DNA of 64,000 bases from UBA11612 sp963662375. GTDB lineage: Bacteria; Pseudomonadota; Alphaproteobacteria; Rhodospirillales; Rhodospirillaceae. The stretch covers positions 248,001 to 312,000 of the forward strand of contig CAXXRP010000015.1 of the NCBI GenBank assembly GCA_963662375.2, in the 5' to 3' direction. The position numbers and the translations under genes were made by a program. Below the pieces are notes generated by a model. It was not told where the DNA came from, did no database searches, and was given only the letters and a program-made list of their open reading frames with translations. Positions within the stretch are counted from its first letter, which is position 1. The number at the start of each line of letters is the position of its first letter. Shown piece after piece: positions 26,327 to 34,855 of this stretch.

Positions 26327-27028
26327 TTACTCGGCGCCGCGCTTGAAGACTTCGCGCACCAGTAACAGCCTGTCGTTGCCGAAGTACATGTCGTCCTTGT
26401 TGACGAACATGGTCGGTGTTCCGAAGCCGCCCCGGCGAATCAATTCTTCAGTGTTGTCCTTAAGTTGTTGTTTGACCGCGGGCTCGGCTATCCCGTCAAA
26501 GAAGACTTTCTGATCAAATCCGATGCGCTCGCATCCCAGTGTCAGTACATCGTCCTGGGAAATGTCGCGATCCTCCGCCCAATAGAGGTCGAAGAATACA
26601 TCGGCGACGTCCTCCAATCGTCCGGCCTGTTGGGTGACCAGGCAGCCGCGCATAGCTTTGACGCTGTTCACGGGAAAAACCGTTGGCTCCCAAATGAGGG
26701 GAATGCCCGTTACCCGCGCCCAGTCCGCGAGGTCTTTGTCGCGGTACGCGGCTTTCGCGGGCACCAGATGTTCGCGGGACTCGTACACGCTGGGATTGAT
26801 AGTGTTGAAGACGCCGCCCACCAAAAACGGGCGCCACGTGATCGCGACGCCAAACTCCTTGGCCATCGGACGCACGTTGTGAAAGGCGATGTAGGTCCAC
26901 GGGCTCGAGATATCGAAGAAGAATTCGAACTGCACTTTTCCGCTCCCTGCGCCGCCACGATAGGCCGGCCACAGTATCTTGCGCCAGGCCTGTTTGACAG
27001 ACCAGATGAGCGTTTCCGTTGCCTTCAA
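26327..27028 (-). CDS. DsbA-family protein, 2-hydroxychromene-2-carboxylate isomerase-like
   Basis: A 233-residue kappa-class GST/DsbA-fold protein. FFFDISSPWTYIA at about residue 36 corresponds to the SPYSYLA segment with the glutathione-attacking Ser of this family, and there is no CxxC. The ending GGFGTPTMFVNKDDMYFGNDRL is characteristic. Such enzymes isomerise 2-hydroxychromene-2-carboxylate in naphthalene breakdown or act as glutathione transferases on related substrates. The substrate here is unknown. It is divergent from the hydantoinase stub. Confidence 0.85.
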   Translation of the reverse strand: MKATETLIWSVKQAWRKILWPAYRGGAGSGKVQFEFFFDISSPWTYIAFHNVRPMAKEFGVAITWRPFLVGGVFNTINPSVYESREHLVPAKAAYRDKDLADWARVTGIPLIWEPTVFPVNSVKAMRGCLVTQQAGRLEDVADVFFDLYWAEDRDISQDDVLTLGCERIGFDQKVFFDGIAEPAVKQQLKDNTEELIRRGGFGTPTMFVNKDDMYFGNDRLLLVREVFKRGAE

Positions 27029-27116
27029 TAAGCGCTAACAACGTAACGCGAGGAGCTTGTCGCACTTATTTCACTCGACATGTAAAACGCGCGGCGACGA
27101 GGTTTTAGGACAGATC

Positions 27117-27422
27117 ATGAGCGGTACGGTCGGCATCGATGTGGGCGGCACTTTTACCGACCTCTTTTACGCGGATGATAGCTTTACCCCGCATACGGTT
27201 CTAAAGGTTCCCTCGACGCCGCAAGACCCGTCAGCTGGTTTGGTCGACGCGTTGTGCGCAGCGGAGATTGACGCGAGCGCCCTAGATTTGATTTTGCACG
27301 GCACCACTATCGCTACGAATGCGGTCATCGAACGGCGCGGCGCACGCTGCGCCTTGATCACGACGCGCGGATTCCGCGACGTGCTGGAATTGGGCCGCCG
27401 CGACCGACCTCAACGCGCTTAA
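27117..27422 (+). pseudogene. N-terminal stub of hydantoinase/5-oxoprolinase subunit A
   Basis: The 101 residues from ATG 27117 are a clear HyuA/OplAH head: VGIDVGGTFTDLFYAD (ATP-grasp of the actin-like fold), LILHGTTIATNAVIERRGA and GFRDVLELGRRDRP. Normal proteins run to about 690 residues, but here the frame shifts after RDRP and stops. Another frame continues as DLNALKFVAPAALPGGI to a stop at 27533, a tail I do not recognise. A deletion fusing two genes is likely. Confidence 0.7.
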
Positions 27423-27543
27423 GTTCGTGGCTCCCGCGGCGCTTCCAGGCGGGATCTGCGCCACGCTTCATGCCGGCTTGCATTGGCAGACGACGGCGAT
27501 TTGGATTCTTCTAGACCTGGAGATCGATGCTTAAACTTTGTGC

Positions 27544-28335
27544 TTAGCAGCACTTAAAGTTGGGCTTGCGGCGCTCGTTTGTGGCTTTGACGCCTTCCGC
27601 GAAGTCTTCGGTGACGCGCAGCCAATCTTGCTCGGTCAGTTCCCTCTCGGTGGCGGCTTCTACAGTGTCGGCAAGTCCGCGCCGCAGGGTCTCGCGAATG
27701 GAGGCAACGGCCAGGGGGGCGGAACCGGCAATTTCTTCCGCCAGTTCCATGGCAGCCTTGCGTACGTCCTTTTGTGGGGCAAGCAGGTCAGCTACACCCA
27801 ACGCAACGGCTTCGTCGCCGGGAATGCGCCGACCGGTGTAAAATAGGAGCGCCGCTTTTTGGTAACCGATCAGCCGCGGCAGCGTTGTGCTCAAACCAAA
27901 GCCTGGGTGAAGTCCAAGACGGCTGAAGTTGACACTGAATTTTGCTTCCTTGCACGTGACGCGACAATCTGCAGACAGCGCAAGGCCCATGCCTCCGCCT
28001 ACCGCCGATCCGTGGACCGCAGCGATCACCGGCGTTTTAGCGCGAAAAATGCGCATCGCCTCTTTGTACAAATGCTGGGCAACGCCAGCGCCCTCCGTGA
28101 AAGTGCCGGTGAGAGGTGCATTTACGAGGTCCGCACCGGCGCAGAACGCCTTCCCTTCCGCGGCTAAAACGATGGCACGGCACTCGCGGTCGCGGTCAAA
28201 CGCCTCGTAGGCAGTGGCAATCTGGTGGATCATTTCGTTATTAAAGAAATTGTGCGGTGGGCGGCGCAGCTCAACGATGCCTACGTTCCCCGATTTATTG
28301 ACGCCGATCAGCGTGTAGTCCGATGACTGTCCCAT
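27544..28335 (-). CDS. Enoyl-CoA hydratase/isomerase
   Basis: A 263-residue crotonase-fold enzyme. The oxyanion-hole segments AAEGKAFCAGADL and AVHGSAVGGGMGLALSADCR are both present, followed by RLGLHPGFG where a catalytic Glu often sits; here that position reads Pro-Gly-Phe, so activity as a hydratase versus another crotonase reaction is open. It would act after acyl-CoA dehydrogenase in beta-oxidation. It is the last intact chromosomal gene before the island; a thiolase C-terminus relic lies 137 bases beyond its start. Confidence 0.88.
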   Translation of the reverse strand: MGQSSDYTLIGVNKSGNVGIVELRRPPHNFFNNEMIHQIATAYEAFDRDRECRAIVLAAEGKAFCAGADLVNAPLTGTFTEGAGVAQHLYKEAMRIFRAKTPVIAAVHGSAVGGGMGLALSADCRVTCKEAKFSVNFSRLGLHPGFGLSTTLPRLIGYQKAALLFYTGRRIPGDEAVALGVADLLAPQKDVRKAAMELAEEIAGSAPLAVASIRETLRRGLADTVEAATERELTEQDWLRVTEDFAEGVKATNERRKPNFKCC

Positions 28336-28472
28336 TGTCCCCTACCTCGACCCGAGAATGATTCTAATTGGAGGTTCGCTCGTCATCACGAGCCTCATAT
28401 AAAGCAACGTGGCGGCTGATTTATAACACAGACAGGTTTCCGTCCACCTTCTGTGGTGAAATGACGGGGAAG

Positions 28473-28574
28473 TGCTTTGTGGAGCTGGAGCCGTATAGGA
28501 TGTGGAAATACGTCGTTATCACCATGTGTACTGGCGGCAGCATGGGCGCGGCGGGCTTGTTCGAAGTGTGCTAG
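28473..28574 (+). pseudogene. Thiolase C-terminal remnant
   Basis: The plus strand reads FVELEPYRMWKYVVITMC then TGGSMGAAGLFEVC and a stop. TMCxGGxMGAAxLFE is the C-terminal active-site block of acetyl-CoA acetyltransferases, including its catalytic Cys. The rest of the gene is gone. It lies 28 bases before the island's left repeat. The remaining 28336-28812 shows no other gene. Confidence 0.6.
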
Positions 28575-28602
28575 GCAGCTGCGTCGGGAGCTTCAGAAGA
28601 AA

Positions 28603-28618
28603 ATTGGCTGGGGCGCCA
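28603..28618. repeat. Candidate attL: 16-bp copy of the tRNA-Gln 3' end
   Basis: It is identical over 16 bases to 51751-51766. Further leftward there is weaker similarity (GAAGA shortly before each copy), and to the right the two sequences diverge at once. Confidence 0.6.
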
Positions 28619-28812
28619 ATCGGCAGCGAACTTTTCTCATGTGAAATTCCCGGATAAGCAGGAAATCTACTGGGAAATAAGCAGATTTCTATGTGTTTAC
28701 TGCTGAGCGACATTCTGAAGTCGGCATTTTCTGTGCCCTTTGGCGTAAATTCCTTGCGCCCCATATCAGGGAACGTTTCGCTGACTTTCGGCTCGCAAGA
28801 GGGAATTCGGAG

Positions 28813-29616
28813 GGCATTGTCACGTTATTGAACGGTCGTGCTGCGAATTGGCATAGAACTCAAGCTCAAGCAGCAGCGGTGGCGGTTTGCCACAGGCCCA
28901 TTGCGTGGTTGCGAAACTGGCGTAATGTCTTTCGGGATATCAGATGGCGTTGGACATTGAAGGTGTTGTAGACGGTGGCGTGGGTAGAGAGAAACCGCTG
29001 CGCTGATCGAGCCGATTTGAAACGCTGCATTCGTCGTTCCCTCTGTCGGACTGGTAAGTGAGAATTCTCGGCTCGGTTGTTCTTCCTGCCACCAAAATCA
29101 TGGTGCCTGATAAGGCCCAAATCCTTCAGAGCAGCACCATAAGATGGCAGTTTGTCTGTGATGAAGGTATCTGGGACAAAGCCTTGCTTTTTCAACAGTT
29201 TGCGTATCACCTTGAGCGCTGCCTTCTTGTTTCTGCGTGACTGAACCAGGATATCCAGCACTTCGCCTTCACTATCGACAGCGCGCCATAGATACATCCG
29301 CTTGCTGGCGATGGAAACGAACACCTCATCAAGGTGCCACCGGACATCTGGTCGAGGGCGCGTTGTCCTCAGTCTCCGGGCATAGGCTTGCCCGAACTTC
29401 AGTGCCCAGCGCCGGACCGTTTCGTAAGAAACATCAATACCACGTTCAGCGAGCAGATCCTCAACATCTCGGTAGCTGAGGGGAAACCGGTAATACAGCC
29501 AGACAGCGTGCTGAATGATCGCGGGTGGAAAGCGGTATCGGGCATAGGAGATTTTCTGCATCCAGCGACACTACTGCGCCATCAGCAGCTGGCCACCCTG
29601 TTAATGTGACAACGCC
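28813..29616 (-). mobile_element. IS6-type insertion sequence, kind 2, copy 1 (804 bp)
   Basis: Terminal repeats are GGCATTGTCACGTTATT (left) and GGCGTTGTCACATTAAC (right, inverted). A near-identical copy in the opposite orientation lies at 38309-39106. It is separated from the next IS6-type element by only eight bases (GTTTCGGG). No matching 8-bp target duplication is seen. Confidence 0.88.
28866..29561 (-). CDS. IS6-family DDE transposase, kind 2
   Basis: A 231-residue IS6-type transposase with an N-terminal helix-turn-helix region (YRDVEDLLAERGIDVSYETV) and a DDE core: Asp in WHLDEVFV, Asp in ITDKLPSYG and Glu in NNRAENSH. It catalyses replicative transposition of its element. It differs from the copy at 38364 at one visible position near the C-terminus (TATAAA versus TVTAAA) and by a 6-base duplication in the adjoining end. 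It appears intact. Confidence 0.92.
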   Translation of the reverse strand: MQKISYARYRFPPAIIQHAVWLYYRFPLSYRDVEDLLAERGIDVSYETVRRWALKFGQAYARRLRTTRPRPDVRWHLDEVFVSIASKRMYLWRAVDSEGEVLDILVQSRRNKKAALKVIRKLLKKQGFVPDTFITDKLPSYGAALKDLGLIRHHDFGGRKNNRAENSHLPVRQRERRMQRFKSARSAQRFLSTHATVYNTFNVQRHLISRKTLRQFRNHAMGLWQTATAAA

Positions 29617-29624
29617 GTTTCGGG

Positions 29625-30429
29625 GGCATTGTCAGACTAACTAGCCCGGAGCAGAAGAAACCATAATACAGGACTTTCAGGCAGCAAGTTGACGCCACTC
29701 GGCCAGGGCGGTGGCTCGGGCTTGTTTGAAAATACCGCGGCGGTTGAGATGGCGTTGGTGGTTGAAGTGGTTGTGGATCGAGGCGTGAATGGAGGCGAAT
29801 TTCTGTAGGGTCTTGATGTCTCTGAACCGAGCCATTGCCCCTTCCCGTCTTCGAAAGGGTTGATGTGAGTTTTCCGCCCGGTTGTTCAGCCAACGACCGC
29901 AGGTCTGGGCGGCAGCATTGCCGATCACCTTCATCGCTGCCCGGTATGACTGTAACCTGTCCGTGACGATCGTGGCCGGCCGACCATAACGCTTCATGGC
30001 ACGTTTAAGGAATTCAAGCGCGGCTTCGCGGTCCCGCCGTTTCGTGGCATAGACCTCAAGCACTTCGCCTTCATGGTCAACGGCACGCCATAGGTAGTGT
30101 GTTTCGCCATTGATGCGGACGAACACCTCATCAAGATGCCAGCGCCAGTTCGACCAGTTGCGCCGGTCTATCCGCTTCTTCCGGATCTCGGCGGCAAACA
30201 ATGGACCAAAGCGGTTCCACCAGTACCGCACGGTTTCATAGCAGATGGCGATGCCGCGCTCGAACAGGAGATCTTCAACCTGTCTCAGCGACAAGGGATA
30301 ACGGACATACAGCATCACAGCGCTGCGGATGACCTCGGGCGAGCTATTGAAATAACGGAAGGGATTGTGCATCGCCGGAGGCTAGGGGACCTTACTTTTC
30401 AGCTCAAGCCGATTTAGTCTGACAATGCC
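29625..30429 (-). mobile_element. IS6-type insertion sequence, kind 1, copy 1 (805 bp)
   Basis: Ends are GGCATTGTCAGACTAACTAG (left) and the inverted GGCATTGTCAGACTAAATCG (right). Its right end abuts directly a truncated IS3-family gene, as expected from an IS6-mediated adjacent deletion. With the same-orientation copy at 33213-34017 it brackets the znuD-like gene. Confidence 0.92.
29677..30372 (-). CDS. IS6-family DDE transposase, kind 1
   Basis: A 231-residue transposase starting MHNPFRYFNSSPE. The DDE residues are Asp in WHLDEVFVRI, Asp in VTDRLQSYRA and Glu in NNRAENSHQPF, with the usual spacing. Two further full copies (33265 and 42073) differ only at a few positions in the ERGIAICYETV and AAEIRKKRI segments. 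It is apparently functional and is a likely source of the activity that moved the related MITEs. Confidence 0.93.
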   Translation of the reverse strand: MHNPFRYFNSSPEVIRSAVMLYVRYPLSLRQVEDLLFERGIAICYETVRYWWNRFGPLFAAEIRKKRIDRRNWSNWRWHLDEVFVRINGETHYLWRAVDHEGEVLEVYATKRRDREAALEFLKRAMKRYGRPATIVTDRLQSYRAAMKVIGNAAAQTCGRWLNNRAENSHQPFRRREGAMARFRDIKTLQKFASIHASIHNHFNHQRHLNRRGIFKQARATALAEWRQLAA

Positions 30430-30717
30430 CGCGGCGCATCGAACCATCCGCAAACCCTGGGCAAGATCGAGCGTTGGCATCAGACCTTGAAGAACCGCGT
30501 CGTGCTGGAGAACTACTACCTGCCAAGCGGGCTCAAGGCCGGCGTCGGCGCTTTCGTCGAGCACTACAACCTCCGCCGCTAACACGAAAGCCTCGGCAAT
30601 CTAACGCCGGCTGACGTCTACTTCGGCCAGCACCACGCCATCATCAAGAGAAGGAGGAAGATCAAAGAACTGACCATCCAAAAACGCCGCTTGGCCCATC
30701 ACAGCCAAGCCGCTTAA
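30430..30717 (+). pseudogene. IS3-family orfB C-terminal remnant
   Basis: Starting exactly at the IS6 end, the frame reads NHPQTLGKIERWHQTLKN and on to YNLRR, then a TAA where a Tyr codon (YHES) is expected, then HESLGNLTPADVYFG and a final stop. This is the rve-integrase C-terminus of an IS3-type element (GKIERWHQT, NLTPADVY). The upstream two thirds are deleted and the remaining piece has a nonsense change. A second shorter relic of the same type lies at 42845-42955. Bases 30718-30924 show no gene. Confidence 0.8.
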
Positions 30718-30924
30718 CATCAACCAGGATGAGACAGAGCCTCCGTTAAATAACCGCCGCTCCTGTCCCATTCATCCTGACGACGGACAAGTACGAAGCA
30801 GTAATTCGGTGCAAGAAGGATCGTTTCACCAATGTTGGTGCACATCAACATGTCTGCCTTGAGTCAAAAGCGGAAGTCCCACGCTGCAGTGCAGGAGTCC
30901 AAATCTAGAGCAGGAACAAGTTTC

Positions 30925-33018
30925 TCAAAACCGGTAGGTTACACCTAACCGGAGGGAGCGTCCGGGCAGCGGCAGGATGTCCTTTAGAAACGATGTGTGC
31001 TCTCGTCCCTCCTCATCGGTGAGGTTGTCCGCAGCAACGAAGAGGCTTAGCGCTCTGTCAGGTAAGGGGCGGAACGCGACAGACGCGTTCAGCATGGTGA
31101 AGGCATCGGTCGGCAGTTCGAATTGGGCTAAGCGGTCCTGTTGACCGACATGGCGCAGTTCGAGCTCTCCGGTCCAACGCATGCTGTCGTAGATGACGCG
31201 GCCAATAAGCGAATAGGGCGGTATGCGGGCGGCGGGGCCGTTGTCGGTATCGCCGAGCACATAGTCGGCAACGCCTTCCAGCCTGACGCTGCGCGTTCCC
31301 ATCTCCCAAACGGTTTGGCTGAGTTCCAGTTCAAAGCCATGAAAATCGGCATTAGTTTGCGTGTACTGGAATACATCCAACCCGTCTTCGACCTCGCCGG
31401 TGGGTACCGCGTCGATGAAGCCGTCATAATGCGCAAGGAAAAGATGGAGGTCGGCAGAGAACAGGCCGCCGTCATAGTGAACCGATGCATCCGCCGAATA
31501 GGCGACCTCCGAACTGAGCGTCGGGTCGCCGATCTCGAAAGCGCGCGTTGCGATATGCGGTCCGTTGGCGAACAATTCCTCTTCGCGCGGCGCACGTGCC
31601 GTTCGGGAGAGACTGATGCCTAAGAACCAGGGGTCGGACGGGCGCAGGAATGCACCTGCGGAGGCGGAAAAGTTGGTGAAGCTGCGTTCGCCAACGAGGC
31701 TATCGAGGTTGCGGTTGTCGAGGCGAACGCCGCCTTCGATCCCCCAACCAGCCCTGTCGAGACGCTGCTGCGTAAAGGCGCCGATTTCGCCGATCGTCGT
31801 TTTCGGAACATAGGCCTCGGCGCCGATCGCATCGAAATTGCGCTTTGAGCCCTGAAACCCGACAGCGCCCTGCCAGCCGTCTCTATCCTCCTGAACGAGT
31901 TCTAGGCGCGCCTCATAGCCGTCGGAAAGAAAACGCGTGCCGACCGCACGGCCTTCAAGCTCCACATGTTCGTAATCGGAGTAGCCGGAAGCGAACCTCA
32001 CTAGGCCGAAGGGGCCGAGGTTCAGTTCCCGCTCGCCATGAAGATCGAGCCGCAATTGCTTCAGATCGATGGCGACTTCTTCTTCCGCATGTGCTTGCCC
32101 GTCTTCGTCCTCATGATCCTCGTCTTCGTGCTCCACTTCATCTTCGTGCTCCTCTTCGCCATGCCCATGAGCGTGTCCGGGAACGCCGTAGAGTGAATCG
32201 GTATGCTTGATCGAGAATCCTAGGAATCCGCGATTAGTTACATGAGAAACACCGCCGCCAAGAACGGTAAGACCCACGCCCGAATTTGGGACGGTACCGA
32301 AGGCTTCCTCCCCCTCTTCGTGGTGTTCGTCGTCGTCGTGATCATCGTCCTCGTGTTCTTCTTCTTCGAGCGCCATCTGAAATCGCGACTCGGCGAAGCC
32401 GGGAATGTCGTAATCGCCAGCATTCCGATGCAGCCCATTGAAAGTGAACACGATCGGGCCCGAGCCGAACTTGAGCGAACCCGAAGTGGAGTAACCATCA
32501 TTCACCGTGGTGCCGGAGGCCGTTAGGCGTCCGTCTATTCCGTCTTCGGCAGCGCCCCGTGCGATGCGCTCGTCAATCACGTTCACAACGCCGCCAATGG
32601 CGGAACCGCCATAAGCGAGAGCGGCAGGCCCACGCAGCACTTCGATGCGTTGCGCTCCGCCGGGATCGCTAGCGACAGCATGGTCAGGTGACAAAGCGCT
32701 GGCATCGATTGTCCCGATGCCGTTGGTCAGGACTTGCACCCGCGGCCCGGCGAGGCCGCGGATGATCGGACGGCTGGCGCCCGGACCGAAGAAGCTGGAG
32801 CGCACGCCCGGTATGCCACCCAACACATCGCCAAGACCGGAAGGCTGCGCGATGTCCAGAGCGAAACTGTCGATGACATCGACATTGGTGATGACCGAAC
32901 CCAGGGAGACGACGAAGGGCGAAGAGATGATAACCACCTCCTCAACATTTTGCGCGAAGACGGAAGTCGAAGCCGCATACGCGATAAGCGCACCGGTAGA
33001 TAGATAGATATGTCTCAT
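30925..33018 (-). CDS. znuD: TonB-dependent receptor, ZnuD-like zinc transporter
   Basis: A 697-residue outer-membrane receptor. A signal peptide ends near VFAQ; the plug domain carries GIPGVRSSFFGPGASRP and QRIEVLRGPAALAYGGSAIGG; the rest is a barrel ending in aromatic RLGVTYRF. Two surface-loop stretches are extremely rich in His, Asp and Glu (about residues 217-239 and 282-315), as in ZnuD receptors that gather zinc. No Zur site can be read upstream because an IS6-type terminus begins only three bases before the ATG, so the native promoter and ribosome-binding site are gone. Confidence 0.85.
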   Translation of the reverse strand: MRHIYLSTGALIAYAASTSVFAQNVEEVVIISSPFVVSLGSVITNVDVIDSFALDIAQPSGLGDVLGGIPGVRSSFFGPGASRPIIRGLAGPRVQVLTNGIGTIDASALSPDHAVASDPGGAQRIEVLRGPAALAYGGSAIGGVVNVIDERIARGAAEDGIDGRLTASGTTVNDGYSTSGSLKFGSGPIVFTFNGLHRNAGDYDIPGFAESRFQMALEEEEHEDDDHDDDEHHEEGEEAFGTVPNSGVGLTVLGGGVSHVTNRGFLGFSIKHTDSLYGVPGHAHGHGEEEHEDEVEHEDEDHEDEDGQAHAEEEVAIDLKQLRLDLHGERELNLGPFGLVRFASGYSDYEHVELEGRAVGTRFLSDGYEARLELVQEDRDGWQGAVGFQGSKRNFDAIGAEAYVPKTTIGEIGAFTQQRLDRAGWGIEGGVRLDNRNLDSLVGERSFTNFSASAGAFLRPSDPWFLGISLSRTARAPREEELFANGPHIATRAFEIGDPTLSSEVAYSADASVHYDGGLFSADLHLFLAHYDGFIDAVPTGEVEDGLDVFQYTQTNADFHGFELELSQTVWEMGTRSVRLEGVADYVLGDTDNGPAARIPPYSLIGRVIYDSMRWTGELELRHVGQQDRLAQFELPTDAFTMLNASVAFRPLPDRALSLFVAADNLTDEEGREHTSFLKDILPLPGRSLRLGVTYRF

Positions 33019-33021
33019 GTT

Positions 33022-33138
33022 GGCATTGTCAGACTAAATCGGCTTGAGCCGGGAAGTAAGGTCTCGTAGCCTACGACGATGTACAATTCCTTCCGTTATT
33101 TCAATAGCTCGCCCGAGATAATCCGCAGCGCAGTGATG
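33022..33138 (+). mobile_element. IS6-type kind-1 5' fragment (117 bp)
   Basis: The terminus GGCATTGTCAGACTAAATCG is followed by the first transposase codons (MYNSFRYFNSSPE) and breaks off after base 33138. The next 74 bases to the following IS are unassigned. Confidence 0.85.
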
Positions 33139-33212
33139 TCAATCCCGGAGACAAAAAGGGTCAATTCACCGGCGAAATAGTCCCCAGTTGTCGGGTTTTG
33201 CTTGCGCCTTGG

Positions 33213-34017
33213 GACATTGTCAGACTAACCAGCCCGGAGCAGAAGAAACCATAATACAGGACTTTCAGGCAGCAAGTTGACGCCACTCGGCCAGGGCGGT
33301 GGCTCGGGCTTGTTTGAAAATACCGCGGCGGTTGAGATGGCGTTGGTGGTTGAAGTGGTTGTGGATCGAGGCGTGAATGGAGGCGAATTTCTGTAGGGTC
33401 TTGATGTCTCTGAACCGAGCCATTGCCCCTTCCCGTCTTCGAAAGGGTTGATGTGAGTTTTCCGCCCGGTTGTTCAGCCAACGACCGCAGGTCTGGGCGG
33501 CAGCATTGCCGATCACCTTCATCGCTGCCCGGTATGACTGTAACCTGTCCGTGACGATCGTGGCCGGCCGGCCATAACGCTTCATAGCACGTTTAAGGAA
33601 CTCAAGCGCGGCTTCGCGGTCCCGCCGTTTCGTGGCATAGACCTCAAGCACTTCGCCTTCATGGTCAACGGCACGCCATAGGTAGTGTGTTTCGCCATTG
33701 ATGCGGACGAACACCTCATCAAGATGCCAGCGCCAGTTCGACCAGTTGCGCCGGTCTATCCGCCTCTTCCGGATCTCAGAGGCAAACAACGGGCCAAAGC
33801 GGTTCCACCAGTACCGCACGGTCTCATGGCAAATGTCGATGCGGCGCTCGAACAGGAGATCTTCAACCTGTCTCAGCGACAAGGGATAACGGACATACAG
33901 CATCACAGCGCTGCGGATGACCTCGGGCGAGCTGTTGAAATAGCGGAAGGGATTGTGCATCGCCGAAGGCTAGGAGACCTTAATTCCCAGCTCAAGCCGA
34001 TTTAGTCTGACAATGCC
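33213..34017 (-). mobile_element. IS6-type insertion sequence, kind 1, copy 2 (805 bp)
   Basis: Same length and orientation as the copy at 29625. The left end begins GACATTGTCAGACTAAC, a one-base change in the terminal GG. It forms the right arm of a pseudo-compound arrangement around znuD. Confidence 0.9.
33265..33960 (-). CDS. IS6-family DDE transposase, kind 1
   Basis: A 231-residue protein with all three catalytic residues (WHLDEVF, VTDRLQSY, RAENSHQ). It differs from the copy at 29677 in ERRIDICHETV and ASEIRKRRI. The reading frame is intact from the MHNPFRYF start to LAEWRQLAA. The altered left terminal dinucleotide of its element may reduce its mobility. Confidence 0.92.
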   Translation of the reverse strand: MHNPFRYFNSSPEVIRSAVMLYVRYPLSLRQVEDLLFERRIDICHETVRYWWNRFGPLFASEIRKRRIDRRNWSNWRWHLDEVFVRINGETHYLWRAVDHEGEVLEVYATKRRDREAALEFLKRAMKRYGRPATIVTDRLQSYRAAMKVIGNAAAQTCGRWLNNRAENSHQPFRRREGAMARFRDIKTLQKFASIHASIHNHFNHQRHLNRRGIFKQARATALAEWRQLAA

Positions 34018-34855
34018 AGGCGCTGACATCAGACAGGTCAGCGTGCGGCACTGATGACTCGAACGTCAAAGCACGAATTCGATAAGGCGGCGCTCGGAGA
34101 GAGGTGGGAGAAACAGACGGGCGGATTCCAGCTTCGACGTGCGGGCGCTCGGCGCGGAAGCCGGGCAAAGAGGGAGGGTCAAGGATGTGGGTAACGAGCC
34201 TGTGTGCGCGGGCGTTCAAAAAACCCGTGTTGGTAGTGGACGAAGGCTCAATCGCCTCCACCGCCCAGCCCCGCGACTTGTTGCGGAACGCGAACGCGCT
34301 GCACATTCCACGCATGGTCCGGGTTGGGGTCGAAAAGCAGCTGGATGCTGTCGATGCCGGCAAGCCCTTCGTGCAATTTCAGCGTCCGTAATACTGCGCC
34401 AAAACTCGAAAGCGCCATTGAACGAGAGCTTGAGGTTAAATCATCCGTTGATCGCGGACTTCCCGTACGCGCACGGTGCCCCCGCCAGATGAGCAACAGG
34501 TCTGGTGATGCTCGCTAATTGTTTTGCTGCGCCGCTTAGCGGTCCGAAGTCCAGATATCCGAGCGATGCTGGCCATCACATCGCGCACGACCTGTGCGTC
34601 CCGGCTGAACGCGGCCTCGTGCGGCACGACATCCGCCGTTCGCTAAACACAATACTGCGCATGAGTAATGATGCAGAAACAGATAATCACCTCTTGCACA
34701 CGCAGTGTTCCAGTATCGGTTCTTCCGTGAACCGTGAACGCTTTTCGGCCGGCGCTTTTCTTGCCTAGCTGGATTCCACCCATTTTTGGAGAAATCTCAG
34801 GGGCCCCGGTCAGATGGACATCCGCGAATCTGTCCAGCGAGTGGAAAGGAGATCA
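34018..34855. other. Region without an intact gene
   Basis: Between an IS6 copy and the TonB receptor I find only short frames. The best is on the minus strand (34248-34496, 82 residues) with AGIDSIQLLFDPNPDHAW, after which another frame seems to continue. It may be a decayed gene but I recognise no family. Confidence 0.35.

Noticed and set aside
34248..34627. Minus-strand ORFs of 82 and 63 residues between an IS6 copy and the TonB receptor
   Set aside because: Protein-like in places, but no family recognised, no ribosome-binding site and frames change; kept only as an unassigned region.
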